Below, piece by piece: positions 10,012-17,447 of a DNA stretch of 36,085 nt (position 1 is its first letter; the number at the start of each line of letters is the position of its first letter). Position numbers and translations under genes: made by a program. This DNA is from Bacteroidota bacterium. GTDB lineage: Bacteria > Bacteroidota > Bacteroidia > Cytophagales > Cyclobacteriaceae. The notes under the pieces were generated by a model, which was not told the DNA's origin, made no database searches, and saw only the letters and a program-made list of their open reading frames with translations. The stretch lies in NCBI GenBank assembly GCA_027592755.1, contig JAQCLE010000030.1, positions 1 to 36,085 on the forward strand, given 5' to 3'.

Positions 10012-10474
10012 TTTTCAGGGATTCAGGACTTAAAAGTTCGAGGACCAAATAAGTGATAATCAAAATGCCGCTGATTGGAATGATGATATAAACCGCCGCC
10101 AACGATAGATTGAGAGCTGGTGAATGCTGATCAAGATAGTAGGTAATAAAAACAAGTCGACTGCCTCCAATAATGAGTGCAAGAGCGACAAAAACCATGA
10201 TTGTGATGTTTTGGATGATCCTTAATCTGATTCGATTTTTCTCATTAAGCTTAGGGGGAAGGATATTAATTGACAGATGCTGCCTTTGACCTGATGCGTA
10301 AGCTGCACCAAGCAAACCAATCCATATAAGCATGTATCGTGAAAGTTCATCGGTGAAAGTACTCGGTGACTGAATGACATAGCGAGAAAATATCTGCCAT
10401 AGCACTGCCACAACCAACACTGCCATCAAAAAGACCAGAACGCTGCCCAGAGCCTTGTCAATTGCTTTCTTCAT
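10004..10474 (-). CDS. dctQ: TRAP transporter small permease, DctQ subunit
   Basis: This 156-residue membrane protein has four predicted transmembrane helices (about residues 12-33, 47-64, 88-108 and 129-148). The family pattern FSRYVIQSPSTFTDELSRYM and WIGLLGAAYASGQRQHLSIN is clear. DctQ pairs with DctM to form the membrane domain of the TRAP transporter. It starts 4 bases after dctP and overlaps dctM by 8 bases, so the three genes are a single transcriptional unit. Confidence 0.92.
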   Translation of the reverse strand: MKKAIDKALGSVLVFLMAVLVVAVLWQIFSRYVIQSPSTFTDELSRYMLIWIGLLGAAYASGQRQHLSINILPPKLNEKNRIRLRIIQNITIMVFVALALIIGGSRLVFITYYLDQHSPALNLSLAAVYIIIPISGILIITYLVLELLSPESLKNE

Positions 10475-10478
10475 GGCA

Positions 10479-11444
10479 TCAAAAGGTTTGAATGCCTTTT
10501 ATAATCTGAGCAAGATTCTCATCCTTTTCAAATTCTTTATACATCCCCGCTACTTTTGATGAGAAGAGACTCTTATCGGGGTAAATTATTTCAACACCGG
10601 CTTTTTTAACTTCTTCAAGTACTTCCATTACAACTTGTTCCCAAAGCTTCCTTTGATAGATTGTTGCTTCATCAGCCGCTTCCTGAAGCCAGACTTTTTC
10701 CTGGTCAGTAAGTTTATCCCAAATGATAGTACTTATAAGAAGGACATCCGGTAGAAGCGTGTGCTCATCAATTATGTAATACTTGCACACTTCGTAATGG
10801 TGTGAAAAATAAAAACTGGGAGGGTTATTTTCGGCCCCATCAACAACTCCCTGCTGCAATGCTGTATAAAGCTCTCCCCAGGCAATTGGCGTTGGAGACC
10901 CACCCAACTGGCTGACCATAGTCATTGCAGACGGGCTTTCCATTACTCTGATTTTAAGACCCTCCAAATCTTCAGGTGTATCCACTCTTTTATCTTTGGT
11001 ATAGAAACTCCTGCTGCCGGCGTCAAAAAAAGTAACACCTCGAAGCCAGTACTTTTCGCTTTGAGTAAGTAATGTCTTACCAATCTCGCTATCCATAAAG
11101 TCGAAACCATGCTGCTTATCCCGAAAAAGAAATGGCAGACCAAAAACCCTCATTCCAGGGGCAAAGCTTTCCAGCGTACCAGCGGAAACTTTGGTCATGG
11201 CCAGGCTACCAATCTGCAAGAGCTCTACTAATTCTCTTTCAGTACCCAATTGCTGACTGGGATATATCTTGATTGTGAATTTATTATCTGATTTTTCAGC
11301 CAGGCGGTCCGCCATGAACTGCATCGCTAAATGAACTGGTTGGGTTGCTTCAAGGCCATGTCCAAGTTTGAGTTCTTTGGTTTGGCTCAATTTAGCACAA
11401 CTGATGAAAAGCAGGGTGATAAGAACAAGTGAAAAGATTCGCAT
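10479..11444 (-). CDS. dctP: TRAP transporter substrate-binding lipoprotein, DctP
   Basis: This 321-residue solute-binding protein captures a carboxylated substrate and delivers it to DctQM. It carries a lipobox LLFISC (Cys16), so it is tethered to a membrane rather than free in the periplasm. Conserved features include the probable carboxylate-binding arginine in GLKIRVMES (Arg166), GGSPTPIAWGELYTALQQG (about 181-199) and VVDGAENNP, where Asp and Glu/Asn residues of uronate-type binders sit. The motif pattern fits the DctP family used for uronates and other sugar acids, but specificity needs a phylogeny. The gene follows the Gfo/Idh/MocA stop by 13 bases. Confidence 0.9.
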   Translation of the reverse strand: MRIFSLVLITLLFISCAKLSQTKELKLGHGLEATQPVHLAMQFMADRLAEKSDNKFTIKIYPSQQLGTERELVELLQIGSLAMTKVSAGTLESFAPGMRVFGLPFLFRDKQHGFDFMDSEIGKTLLTQSEKYWLRGVTFFDAGSRSFYTKDKRVDTPEDLEGLKIRVMESPSAMTMVSQLGGSPTPIAWGELYTALQQGVVDGAENNPPSFYFSHHYEVCKYYIIDEHTLLPDVLLISTIIWDKLTDQEKVWLQEAADEATIYQRKLWEQVVMEVLEEVKKAGVEIIYPDKSLFSSKVAGMYKEFEKDENLAQIIKGIQTF

Positions 11445-11457
11445 GTATCAAGATGTA

Positions 11458-12741
11458 TCAAAAATTGGTAAAGTCCCAATTTCCGCGAATTGGTCTCGAT
11501 AGCATGGCATTAACAAAATGATCATTAGAAACTTCCCTATTCGGATCCCATCTAAATGGTCGCTCAAGCTCATAAGCAATATTGCATAGGTTGCACAAGG
11601 ATGCAGTCCTGTGACCAGTTTCAACATCTGAAATTGGACGTGTACGCTGTCTCATGGCCTTTGTGAAGTCCTGGTAATGATTTTCACTGAAGTAAACCCG
11701 CTTATCTGAATCCTTCAGATCGGATTTAGCCAGATTCTCATTGGGGAAGGTTCTAAGAAAACGACGGCTCACTTCAATACGCCCATCTGTACCAATAAAC
11801 TGAGTGGCATTATTTTCTCCCCAATCCACGTGGTTCAGTACTACACCATTATCATAAATCATCTTCATTCCTTGTTCCACTCTTTTTTCAGGCGGTATAA
11901 ATTCAACAGGTCCCGACAAATCCATATCCAGTCCCCATTGAGCAATATCCATCATGTGAGCGCCCCAGTCAGTGATCATTCCGCCACCAAAGCCCCTGTA
12001 CATCCTCCAGTGGGGGTAAACATCCACTTCCATTGGTGGTGATAATTCGGGACTAAATCCTCGGAAAAGGGAAGGCCCAACCCACATGTCCCAATCAAGC
12101 GTTGAAGGTGGTTGTTCTGAGGGCAAATCACATTGAACTACAGGAGGTCCAACATTAACATTGACCTCTTTTATTTCGCCGATATAGCCATTGCGCACCA
12201 ACTCAACAGCATGTCTGAAATCACTCCATGATCGCTGCATGTTTCCTGTCTGAAAAACACGGTCATATTTCCTTGTTGCCGAAACCATTGCCCTCCCTTC
12301 AGCTACAGTGAGTGCCATAGGTTTTTCACAATAAATATCCTTTCCAGCCTTTGCTGCATCAACTGCAATCTTGGCATGCCAGTGATCAGGAGTTGCAATG
12401 ATTACTGCATCTATGTCACTCCGTTCAAGCAACTCACGATAATCCTTATAGAGTGTAATCTGTGTGTCAGAACCTTTCTTTTTGTTTGACGCCGTTGCAA
12501 GATCCTTGAACCTGTTCAGTTTCCTTTCATCCACATCACATGCCGCTACTGTTACAACATCCGGACAATGCTCGGTAAAAAACCTTAACAGTATCGGACC
12601 TTGTTTTCCTGTACCAATACAGCCCACATTGATCTTATCACTCGGGGCGATTTTCTTTCCATCACTCATTGCAGTAGATGGAATTATGGTGAAGGCGGCC
12701 ATCCCGGCAGCACTTTGATTAATAAATTTTCTTCTTAGCAT
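11458..12741 (-). CDS. Tat-exported Gfo/Idh/MocA-family oxidoreductase
   Basis: This 427-residue NAD(P)-dependent sugar or sugar-acid oxidoreductase begins with a twin-arginine signal (MLRRKFINQSAAGMAAF), so it is probably exported folded with its cofactor. The Rossmann motif NVGCIGTGKQG (residues 38-48) and the family motif CEKPMALTVAEG follow, with the catalytic-type lysine at 140. The C-terminal domain has GGGMITDWGAHMMDIAQWGL. Exported members of this family in Bacteroidota and Planctomycetes modify sugars, often by 3-oxidation or epimerisation. It is first in the operon with dctPQM, so the substrate or product is likely the sugar acid carried by the TRAP system. The exact reaction is unknown. 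Confidence 0.88.
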   Translation of the reverse strand: MLRRKFINQSAAGMAAFTIIPSTAMSDGKKIAPSDKINVGCIGTGKQGPILLRFFTEHCPDVVTVAACDVDERKLNRFKDLATASNKKKGSDTQITLYKDYRELLERSDIDAVIIATPDHWHAKIAVDAAKAGKDIYCEKPMALTVAEGRAMVSATRKYDRVFQTGNMQRSWSDFRHAVELVRNGYIGEIKEVNVNVGPPVVQCDLPSEQPPSTLDWDMWVGPSLFRGFSPELSPPMEVDVYPHWRMYRGFGGGMITDWGAHMMDIAQWGLDMDLSGPVEFIPPEKRVEQGMKMIYDNGVVLNHVDWGENNATQFIGTDGRIEVSRRFLRTFPNENLAKSDLKDSDKRVYFSENHYQDFTKAMRQRTRPISDVETGHRTASLCNLCNIAYELERPFRWDPNREVSNDHFVNAMLSRPIRGNWDFTNF

Positions 12742-12870
12742 TTCAAATACGGGTTGATAAAGTCACGCCAAGTTAATAAAACCCAAGTCTTAATTGCATT
12801 AGATCATACCAATTGCAATTCTCTTTTTCCTGATATACTTCCTATATTTATTAGAAGAGCATAGCTTCAA

Positions 12871-13317
12871 ATGCGAAGTATAGAAAACAGATTAAAAGAA
12901 CTTGGAATTGAATTGCCAACACCTCCCCCGGTGGCAAACTACCTGGGTACAAAACGTTCAGGGGATCTTCTTTTCGTGTCTGGAAGAAAAAGCGAACTGA
13001 TAGGTTTGGTAGGTGGCGATATCTCGGAGAATGATGCCTATAGAGCAGCAAGGCAGACTGTAATCACGATGCTTTCTATCATCAAAGCAGATATTGGTGA
13101 TTTAGACCTTATCATTTCAATCGTGAAACTCCAGGGATTTATCCGATCTGCACCACACTTTACGAGACAACCGTATGTCTTTGATGGAGCGACGGAAGTT
13201 CTTATAGAAATCTTTGGTGAAAATGGGCGTCATGCAAGAACAGCAACAGGGGTAAATCAATTACCATTTGGTGCAGCTCTTCAATTTGATGTGATTATTA
13301 GGTTAAAACGATTATGA
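12871..13317 (+). CDS. RidA / YjgF-family protein
   Basis: This 148-residue cytoplasmic protein is of the RidA (YjgF/YER057c/UK114) superfamily, in the longer subgroup of about 150 residues. RidA enzymes deaminate reactive enamine/imine intermediates from amino-acid metabolism. Visible motifs are GDLLFVSGRK, then GRHARTATGVNQLPFGAALQ, with the conserved arginine at about 123. The usual Glu near the C-terminal VEIE motif appears to be Gln here (LQFD), so the activity may differ from true RidA. The ATG at 12871 fits the family N-terminus. It is divergent from the TRAP operon, with a 129-bp gap. Confidence 0.8.
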   Translation: MRSIENRLKELGIELPTPPPVANYLGTKRSGDLLFVSGRKSELIGLVGGDISENDAYRAARQTVITMLSIIKADIGDLDLIISIVKLQGFIRSAPHFTRQPYVFDGATEVLIEIFGENGRHARTATGVNQLPFGAALQFDVIIRLKRL

Positions 13318-13366
13318 TCACTGTACTTGCTTTGTGGAATAGATTGAGTTCCATATCTTCGAAAAA

Positions 13367-13924
13367 ATGTGGCGATTCATCATAACCTTAATCTTGTCTT
13401 CCCAGCTCTTGTTTGCCCATGCCCAGGGTACATTCGATCTTGTGGTTGATGGTATTCCAGTAAAACTCGACAAAGGCAACCGTACCAGTGCCCGGTTCAT
13501 TGGCCAATCGAAACAGGGATTCTCTAATCTCTGGTTTACCGGTGAGTCATCTGATCAATCATGGGCAATGACTTTCAAGCTGATTTTTAAACAGTCACAT
13601 GAAATGAAAAACTGCGATGGCTCAGAGATAATTGGCAGTTATTCAGGAGAACGGGTTGGTCCTGGACGACGCATTATTTGGGTTGTCAATAATGAAAGAA
13701 TTGACAGAGAGAATTTTGACATCTTTGGCAACTTTAAGAGTTTAAAAAATAATGCCGAAATCTTCTGGCTGATTCGGGAGGGTGACCATGCCATTATCGA
13801 CATTGAGAAATTCAATTCAGGGATAATATCCGGAACCGTCGACTTCAAACTTACACAAGCCGGGACAGATAATACAACCCATATGAGAGGATCGTTCACC
13901 TTACCTATTACAGGGTGTCATTGA
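13367..13924 (+). CDS. Unrecognised secreted protein with signal peptide
   Basis: This gene of 185 residues is not recognised. It has a clear Sec signal peptide (MWRFIITLILSSQLLFAHAQ, cleavage likely after HAQ). The mature protein is small, polar and probably beta-rich, with only two cysteines (in MKNCDGSE and at the extreme C-terminus, ITGCH) that could form a disulfide. No repeats or catalytic motifs stand out. It lies 49 bases after the RidA gene and 50 bases before the ATG of the first sulfatase, so it may be co-transcribed with either. The reading frame is intact, and the signal peptide and lack of stops support a real gene. Confidence 0.65.
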   Translation: MWRFIITLILSSQLLFAHAQGTFDLVVDGIPVKLDKGNRTSARFIGQSKQGFSNLWFTGESSDQSWAMTFKLIFKQSHEMKNCDGSEIIGSYSGERVGPGRRIIWVVNNERIDRENFDIFGNFKSLKNNAEIFWLIREGDHAIIDIEKFNSGIISGTVDFKLTQAGTDNTTHMRGSFTLPITGCH

Positions 13925-13974
13925 TATTTTGGTATATTGATGGACATTTCAGAACCCATTCAATCATCGGTGCA

Positions 13975-15726
13975 ATGAGATCGATAATATTTGCATTATT
14001 TCTTGTCCTTACAATTCAGGAAATTAGTCTTTCGCAAATAGCATCTCGTCCAAATGTAGTTCTTATCATCACTGACGATCAGGGTTATGGCGATTTAGGG
14101 GTTACTGGAAATCCCCACATTCAAACCCCTGTAATTGACAAGTTTGCCCGGGAAAGCATCCGATTCAACAACTTCTATGTGTCACCGGTATGCGCCCCGA
14201 CTCGCTCAAGTCTCATGACCGGACGCTATTCATTGCGAACAGGTGTGAGAGACACTTACAACGGCGGGGCCATTATGGCTTCCAGTGAGGTGACAATTCC
14301 TGAAATGCTAAAGCAAGCCGATTACAAGACAGGGGCTTTTGGCAAATGGCATTTAGGGGATAATTATCCTTCAAGACCAAATGATCAGGGCTTTGACGAA
14401 TCATTGATCCATCTTTCGGGTGGTATGGGACAAGTGGGAGATATAACAACATGGTTTAAAGGAGATAGGAGTTACTTTGATCCGGTGCTTTGGCACAACG
14501 GTAAACAGGAGGCTTACCAGGGCTATTGCTCAGATATTTTTGCTGAACAAGCCATCGATTTCATTGATAATAATCAGAACCAGCCATTCTTCTGCTACCT
14601 CGCTTTTAATGCCCCTCATACCCCATTGCAGGTACCCGATCAATACTACCAAATGTATAAAGACATCGATCCTACCTCAGGCTTTGAGAGAGATAAAAGA
14701 CCATTTCCAGAGATGAATGAGAGGGACAAAGAAGATGCAAGGAAAGTCTATGCCATGGTCACCAATATTGATGACAATGTGGGTAAAGTGTTGAGCAAAC
14801 TCGATGAGCTTGGAATTTCGGAAAATACGATCGTGATATTCATGACTGACAATGGACCGCAGCAACGGAGATATGTCGCCGGCATGCGGGGAAAGAAAGG
14901 CGATGTTTATCGGGGCGGTGTCAGGGTTCCTTTTTATCTGCGTGCTCCGTTACTGAGCAGTAGGAATAAGGATATCGAAACAACTGCTGCCCACATCGAT
15001 ATTCTACCTACCCTCTCCCAAATATGTAATGTCGAGTTACCCAATGACAGGCCGATTGACGGCAAAAGCCTTGTTCCTCTGATCATGGGCGAAGAAGTAC
15101 CATGGGCGAACAGGTCACTGTTCTTCTACTGGACCCGACGATATCCCGAGCTATATAATAACATCGCCCTTCAAAAAGGAAGTTACAAACTGGTGGGTAA
15201 TACAGCTTATAATGCGCCCGTTGAAAACTTCGAATTATTCGATATTGATAAAGATCCCTATGAGCAAAATAATCTAGTGACATCTAATAAGGTGCAATCC
15301 GCTAATCTTAAGGCGGAACTTGATAAGACTTACAAAGAATTAATAAACTCCGGCAACATTGTTAATCCTCCTCAAATAGCTGTCGGAAGTGAGTTTGAAA
15401 ACCCAGTTACCCTCAATAGAAATGATGCCGATGGTGAAAGAGGGATATGGGCGCAGGAAGAGATCTTCGGGAAATGGAACGTCAGCATTCGCGAAGGCAG
15501 CTATAATATCAAATTCAAGTTTGTTAAACCCGTTGAAGCGGGTGGACAAATGTACCTTGAAACGGGTCCGGTAGTAAATCAAATGAAAAACACTGCAACT
15601 GACTCAGATATCATTGAAATGAAAAATGTAGACCTGCCCAAAATCAATTGCGAGCTTATCCCCTTCTATTCGGTCAGTGGCAAAAGAATTTTCCCTTTGT
15701 GGGTGGAGCTGGAAAAGATTAATTAG
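13975..15726 (+). CDS. Arylsulfatase-type sulfatase with signal peptide
   Basis: This is a periplasmic or secreted type-I sulfatase of about 583 residues, starting at the ATG at 13975, which directly begins a signal peptide (MRSIIFALFLVL...ISLSQ). An upstream GTG at 13915 is in frame but overlaps the previous gene. Metal-binding ITDDQGYGD (residues 32-40) is followed by the CAPTR signature at about 73-77, where the Cys is converted to formylglycine by a maturase (not in this window). Other conserved parts are KWHLGDNYPSRPNDQGFDE and FMTDNGPQ. The C-terminal 150 residues form an additional beta-rich region. It probably removes sulfate esters from a polysaccharide fragment; the target sugar is unknown. 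The gene is convergent with a second, unrelated-subtype sulfatase. Confidence 0.88.
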   Translation: MRSIIFALFLVLTIQEISLSQIASRPNVVLIITDDQGYGDLGVTGNPHIQTPVIDKFARESIRFNNFYVSPVCAPTRSSLMTGRYSLRTGVRDTYNGGAIMASSEVTIPEMLKQADYKTGAFGKWHLGDNYPSRPNDQGFDESLIHLSGGMGQVGDITTWFKGDRSYFDPVLWHNGKQEAYQGYCSDIFAEQAIDFIDNNQNQPFFCYLAFNAPHTPLQVPDQYYQMYKDIDPTSGFERDKRPFPEMNERDKEDARKVYAMVTNIDDNVGKVLSKLDELGISENTIVIFMTDNGPQQRRYVAGMRGKKGDVYRGGVRVPFYLRAPLLSSRNKDIETTAAHIDILPTLSQICNVELPNDRPIDGKSLVPLIMGEEVPWANRSLFFYWTRRYPELYNNIALQKGSYKLVGNTAYNAPVENFELFDIDKDPYEQNNLVTSNKVQSANLKAELDKTYKELINSGNIVNPPQIAVGSEFENPVTLNRNDADGERGIWAQEEIFGKWNVSIREGSYNIKFKFVKPVEAGGQMYLETGPVVNQMKNTATDSDIIEMKNVDLPKINCELIPFYSVSGKRIFPLWVELEKIN

Positions 15727-15791
15727 GATCAACAAAACACTAATATTAGCTATTAGAAGAATATAGGGTGATATTTCCGCAGATTTGATGA

Positions 15792-17390
15792 TTACCCGGA
15801 TATCCGCAAAGGCACACCTCCATGCTCAGCACCAACATCTCTTGGTTCACAAAACCAGACAAGCTTGCCTATCAATGACAATTCAGTAGGAGCATTAACC
15901 GCATCAGGATGTGTAGCCATGAACTCCTGAAGCATTTTCTCCTGCAAAACGCCAAGGACCTCCTTGTTATCATCGCTGCCTGAAACATTTGCGGCCTCAC
16001 CCGGATCATTTTCCAGGTCGTATAGCAAATGGGTAATACCGGGAGCGCCAAAACCCGTCGCATATTCCAAACCCAAATCCCGTTTTCCTGTCATGAAAAT
16101 ATATTTCCATTTCCTGGTTGTAATCATTGCCATGTTGTCTTCAAGGTATTCTGAAAAGACAAATTCCCTGGGCTCATGATTTTCTTTTCGAAGCATAGGA
16201 TAGAAAGACCTTCCCTGGGCTTCAGGCAATGGAGGAACACCGAGTGCATTAAGAACCGTTGGTGCCAGGTCAATATTTGAAATCAACTGATCATTCTGTT
16301 CTGCTAGGATCTCCCTTCCTTTAATTATGAGCGGTACGGAAACAGCTTGTTCCCACATGGTATGCTTTTCGAGTCGTTTGTGATCATAGAGCAAATAGCC
16401 ATTGTCCGATGTATAAACAATTAGTGTATTCTCATCCAGTCCAAGGTTTTCGAGAGCTGTTAATATTTTTCCGATATTGTTATCCATATACTCCACAGAA
16501 GTCAAATAGGCAGAGACTGCATTTTTTACTTGATCAGGCTCAAACTGTTTAAAAAGTTCAGGGACCCATCGATCATCTTCCGGGCTACCCTCTGGTAAAA
16601 CAATTTGCTCGGGATCAATGTTGTTGCGGTATTCTACAGGAAAATCAAAAGGTTGGTGGGGTTCATGATAGGCCATCCAAAGGAGGAATCTGTTGTCTTT
16701 GTTCTCTTCAAGGAAATCAATGGCTCGTTGGGTCAGATAAGTGCCTGAACAATCCTTTTCATAGCAATCGCCAGGCAGAAACCTGGTATTCCAAATACTT
16801 TCAGGATTCCTCTCGGTGTAGAGTTTCATGGTTGCAATTGAATCGGGTATTGGGGTTGGTTGAAACTCAAGAATATGATCACGATAGTCCCTTCGGTCAA
16901 TAATTGTTTGAAAACCGAAATCCGGGGAAGTATCGGCATAAAGAGGACCCCAAATCCATTCATTGAAATGAGATTTACCAACCAAAGCGGTTTTGAAGCT
17001 GTTTTTTGATAAGTGTTCTGCAATGGTCTCATTCCTGCTGTCCTGAAACGGCGTGAATAACAAAGTAACTCCGGTGGCATGAGGATATTTACCAGTGAGC
17101 ATCGATTGACGCGAAGGACTGCAAATAGGAGAATTGCAATATGCCCTTGAGAAACTCACTCCCTGTGAAGCAAGTCTGTCAAGGTTTGGAGTCTTCACCA
17201 GCTTATGGTTATTCATGCTGAGGGCTGACTTGGTATGATCATCACCGATAATGAAGATCACATTCCGGTAATCACCTGACTCCCTGACATCTCCACTTTC
17301 TTGACAACCAGATAGAACCATGTTGATGATAATCATAAAAAGAACCCAACTGAGACCCTTTATTAACTGATAGAATAGCACTTCCTTCAT
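15792..17390 (-). CDS. Sulfatase lipoprotein (CSPSR type)
   Basis: This 532-residue sulfatase has a lipobox VLSGC (Cys29), so it is membrane-anchored. The metal-binding IIGDDHTKSAL (about 47-57) and the signature ICSPSRQSMLTGKYP (formylglycine Cys at about 90) place it among serine-containing CSPSR sulfatases, near N-sulfoglucosamine or choline sulfatase-like groups. HEPHQPFDFPVEYR and YTSDNGYLLYDHKRLEKHTM carry other active-site residues. It differs from the CAPTR sulfatase next to it, suggesting two distinct sulfate positions on one glycan. It is divergent from the GH9 gene across a 57-bp gap, so they could share a regulatory region. Confidence 0.88.
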   Translation of the reverse strand: MKEVLFYQLIKGLSWVLFMIIINMVLSGCQESGDVRESGDYRNVIFIIGDDHTKSALSMNNHKLVKTPNLDRLASQGVSFSRAYCNSPICSPSRQSMLTGKYPHATGVTLLFTPFQDSRNETIAEHLSKNSFKTALVGKSHFNEWIWGPLYADTSPDFGFQTIIDRRDYRDHILEFQPTPIPDSIATMKLYTERNPESIWNTRFLPGDCYEKDCSGTYLTQRAIDFLEENKDNRFLLWMAYHEPHQPFDFPVEYRNNIDPEQIVLPEGSPEDDRWVPELFKQFEPDQVKNAVSAYLTSVEYMDNNIGKILTALENLGLDENTLIVYTSDNGYLLYDHKRLEKHTMWEQAVSVPLIIKGREILAEQNDQLISNIDLAPTVLNALGVPPLPEAQGRSFYPMLRKENHEPREFVFSEYLEDNMAMITTRKWKYIFMTGKRDLGLEYATGFGAPGITHLLYDLENDPGEAANVSGSDDNKEVLGVLQEKMLQEFMATHPDAVNAPTELSLIGKLVWFCEPRDVGAEHGGVPLRISG

Positions 17391-17447
17391 TCCATATTTC
17401 TCATTAATTATATTACAAACTCATTCTAATTTAACAAAACCGTCATT

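Noticed and set aside
13915-13974. GTG start giving a 20-residue N-terminal extension on the first sulfatase
   Set aside because: It overlaps the preceding gene and the signal peptide begins exactly at the ATG at 13975.
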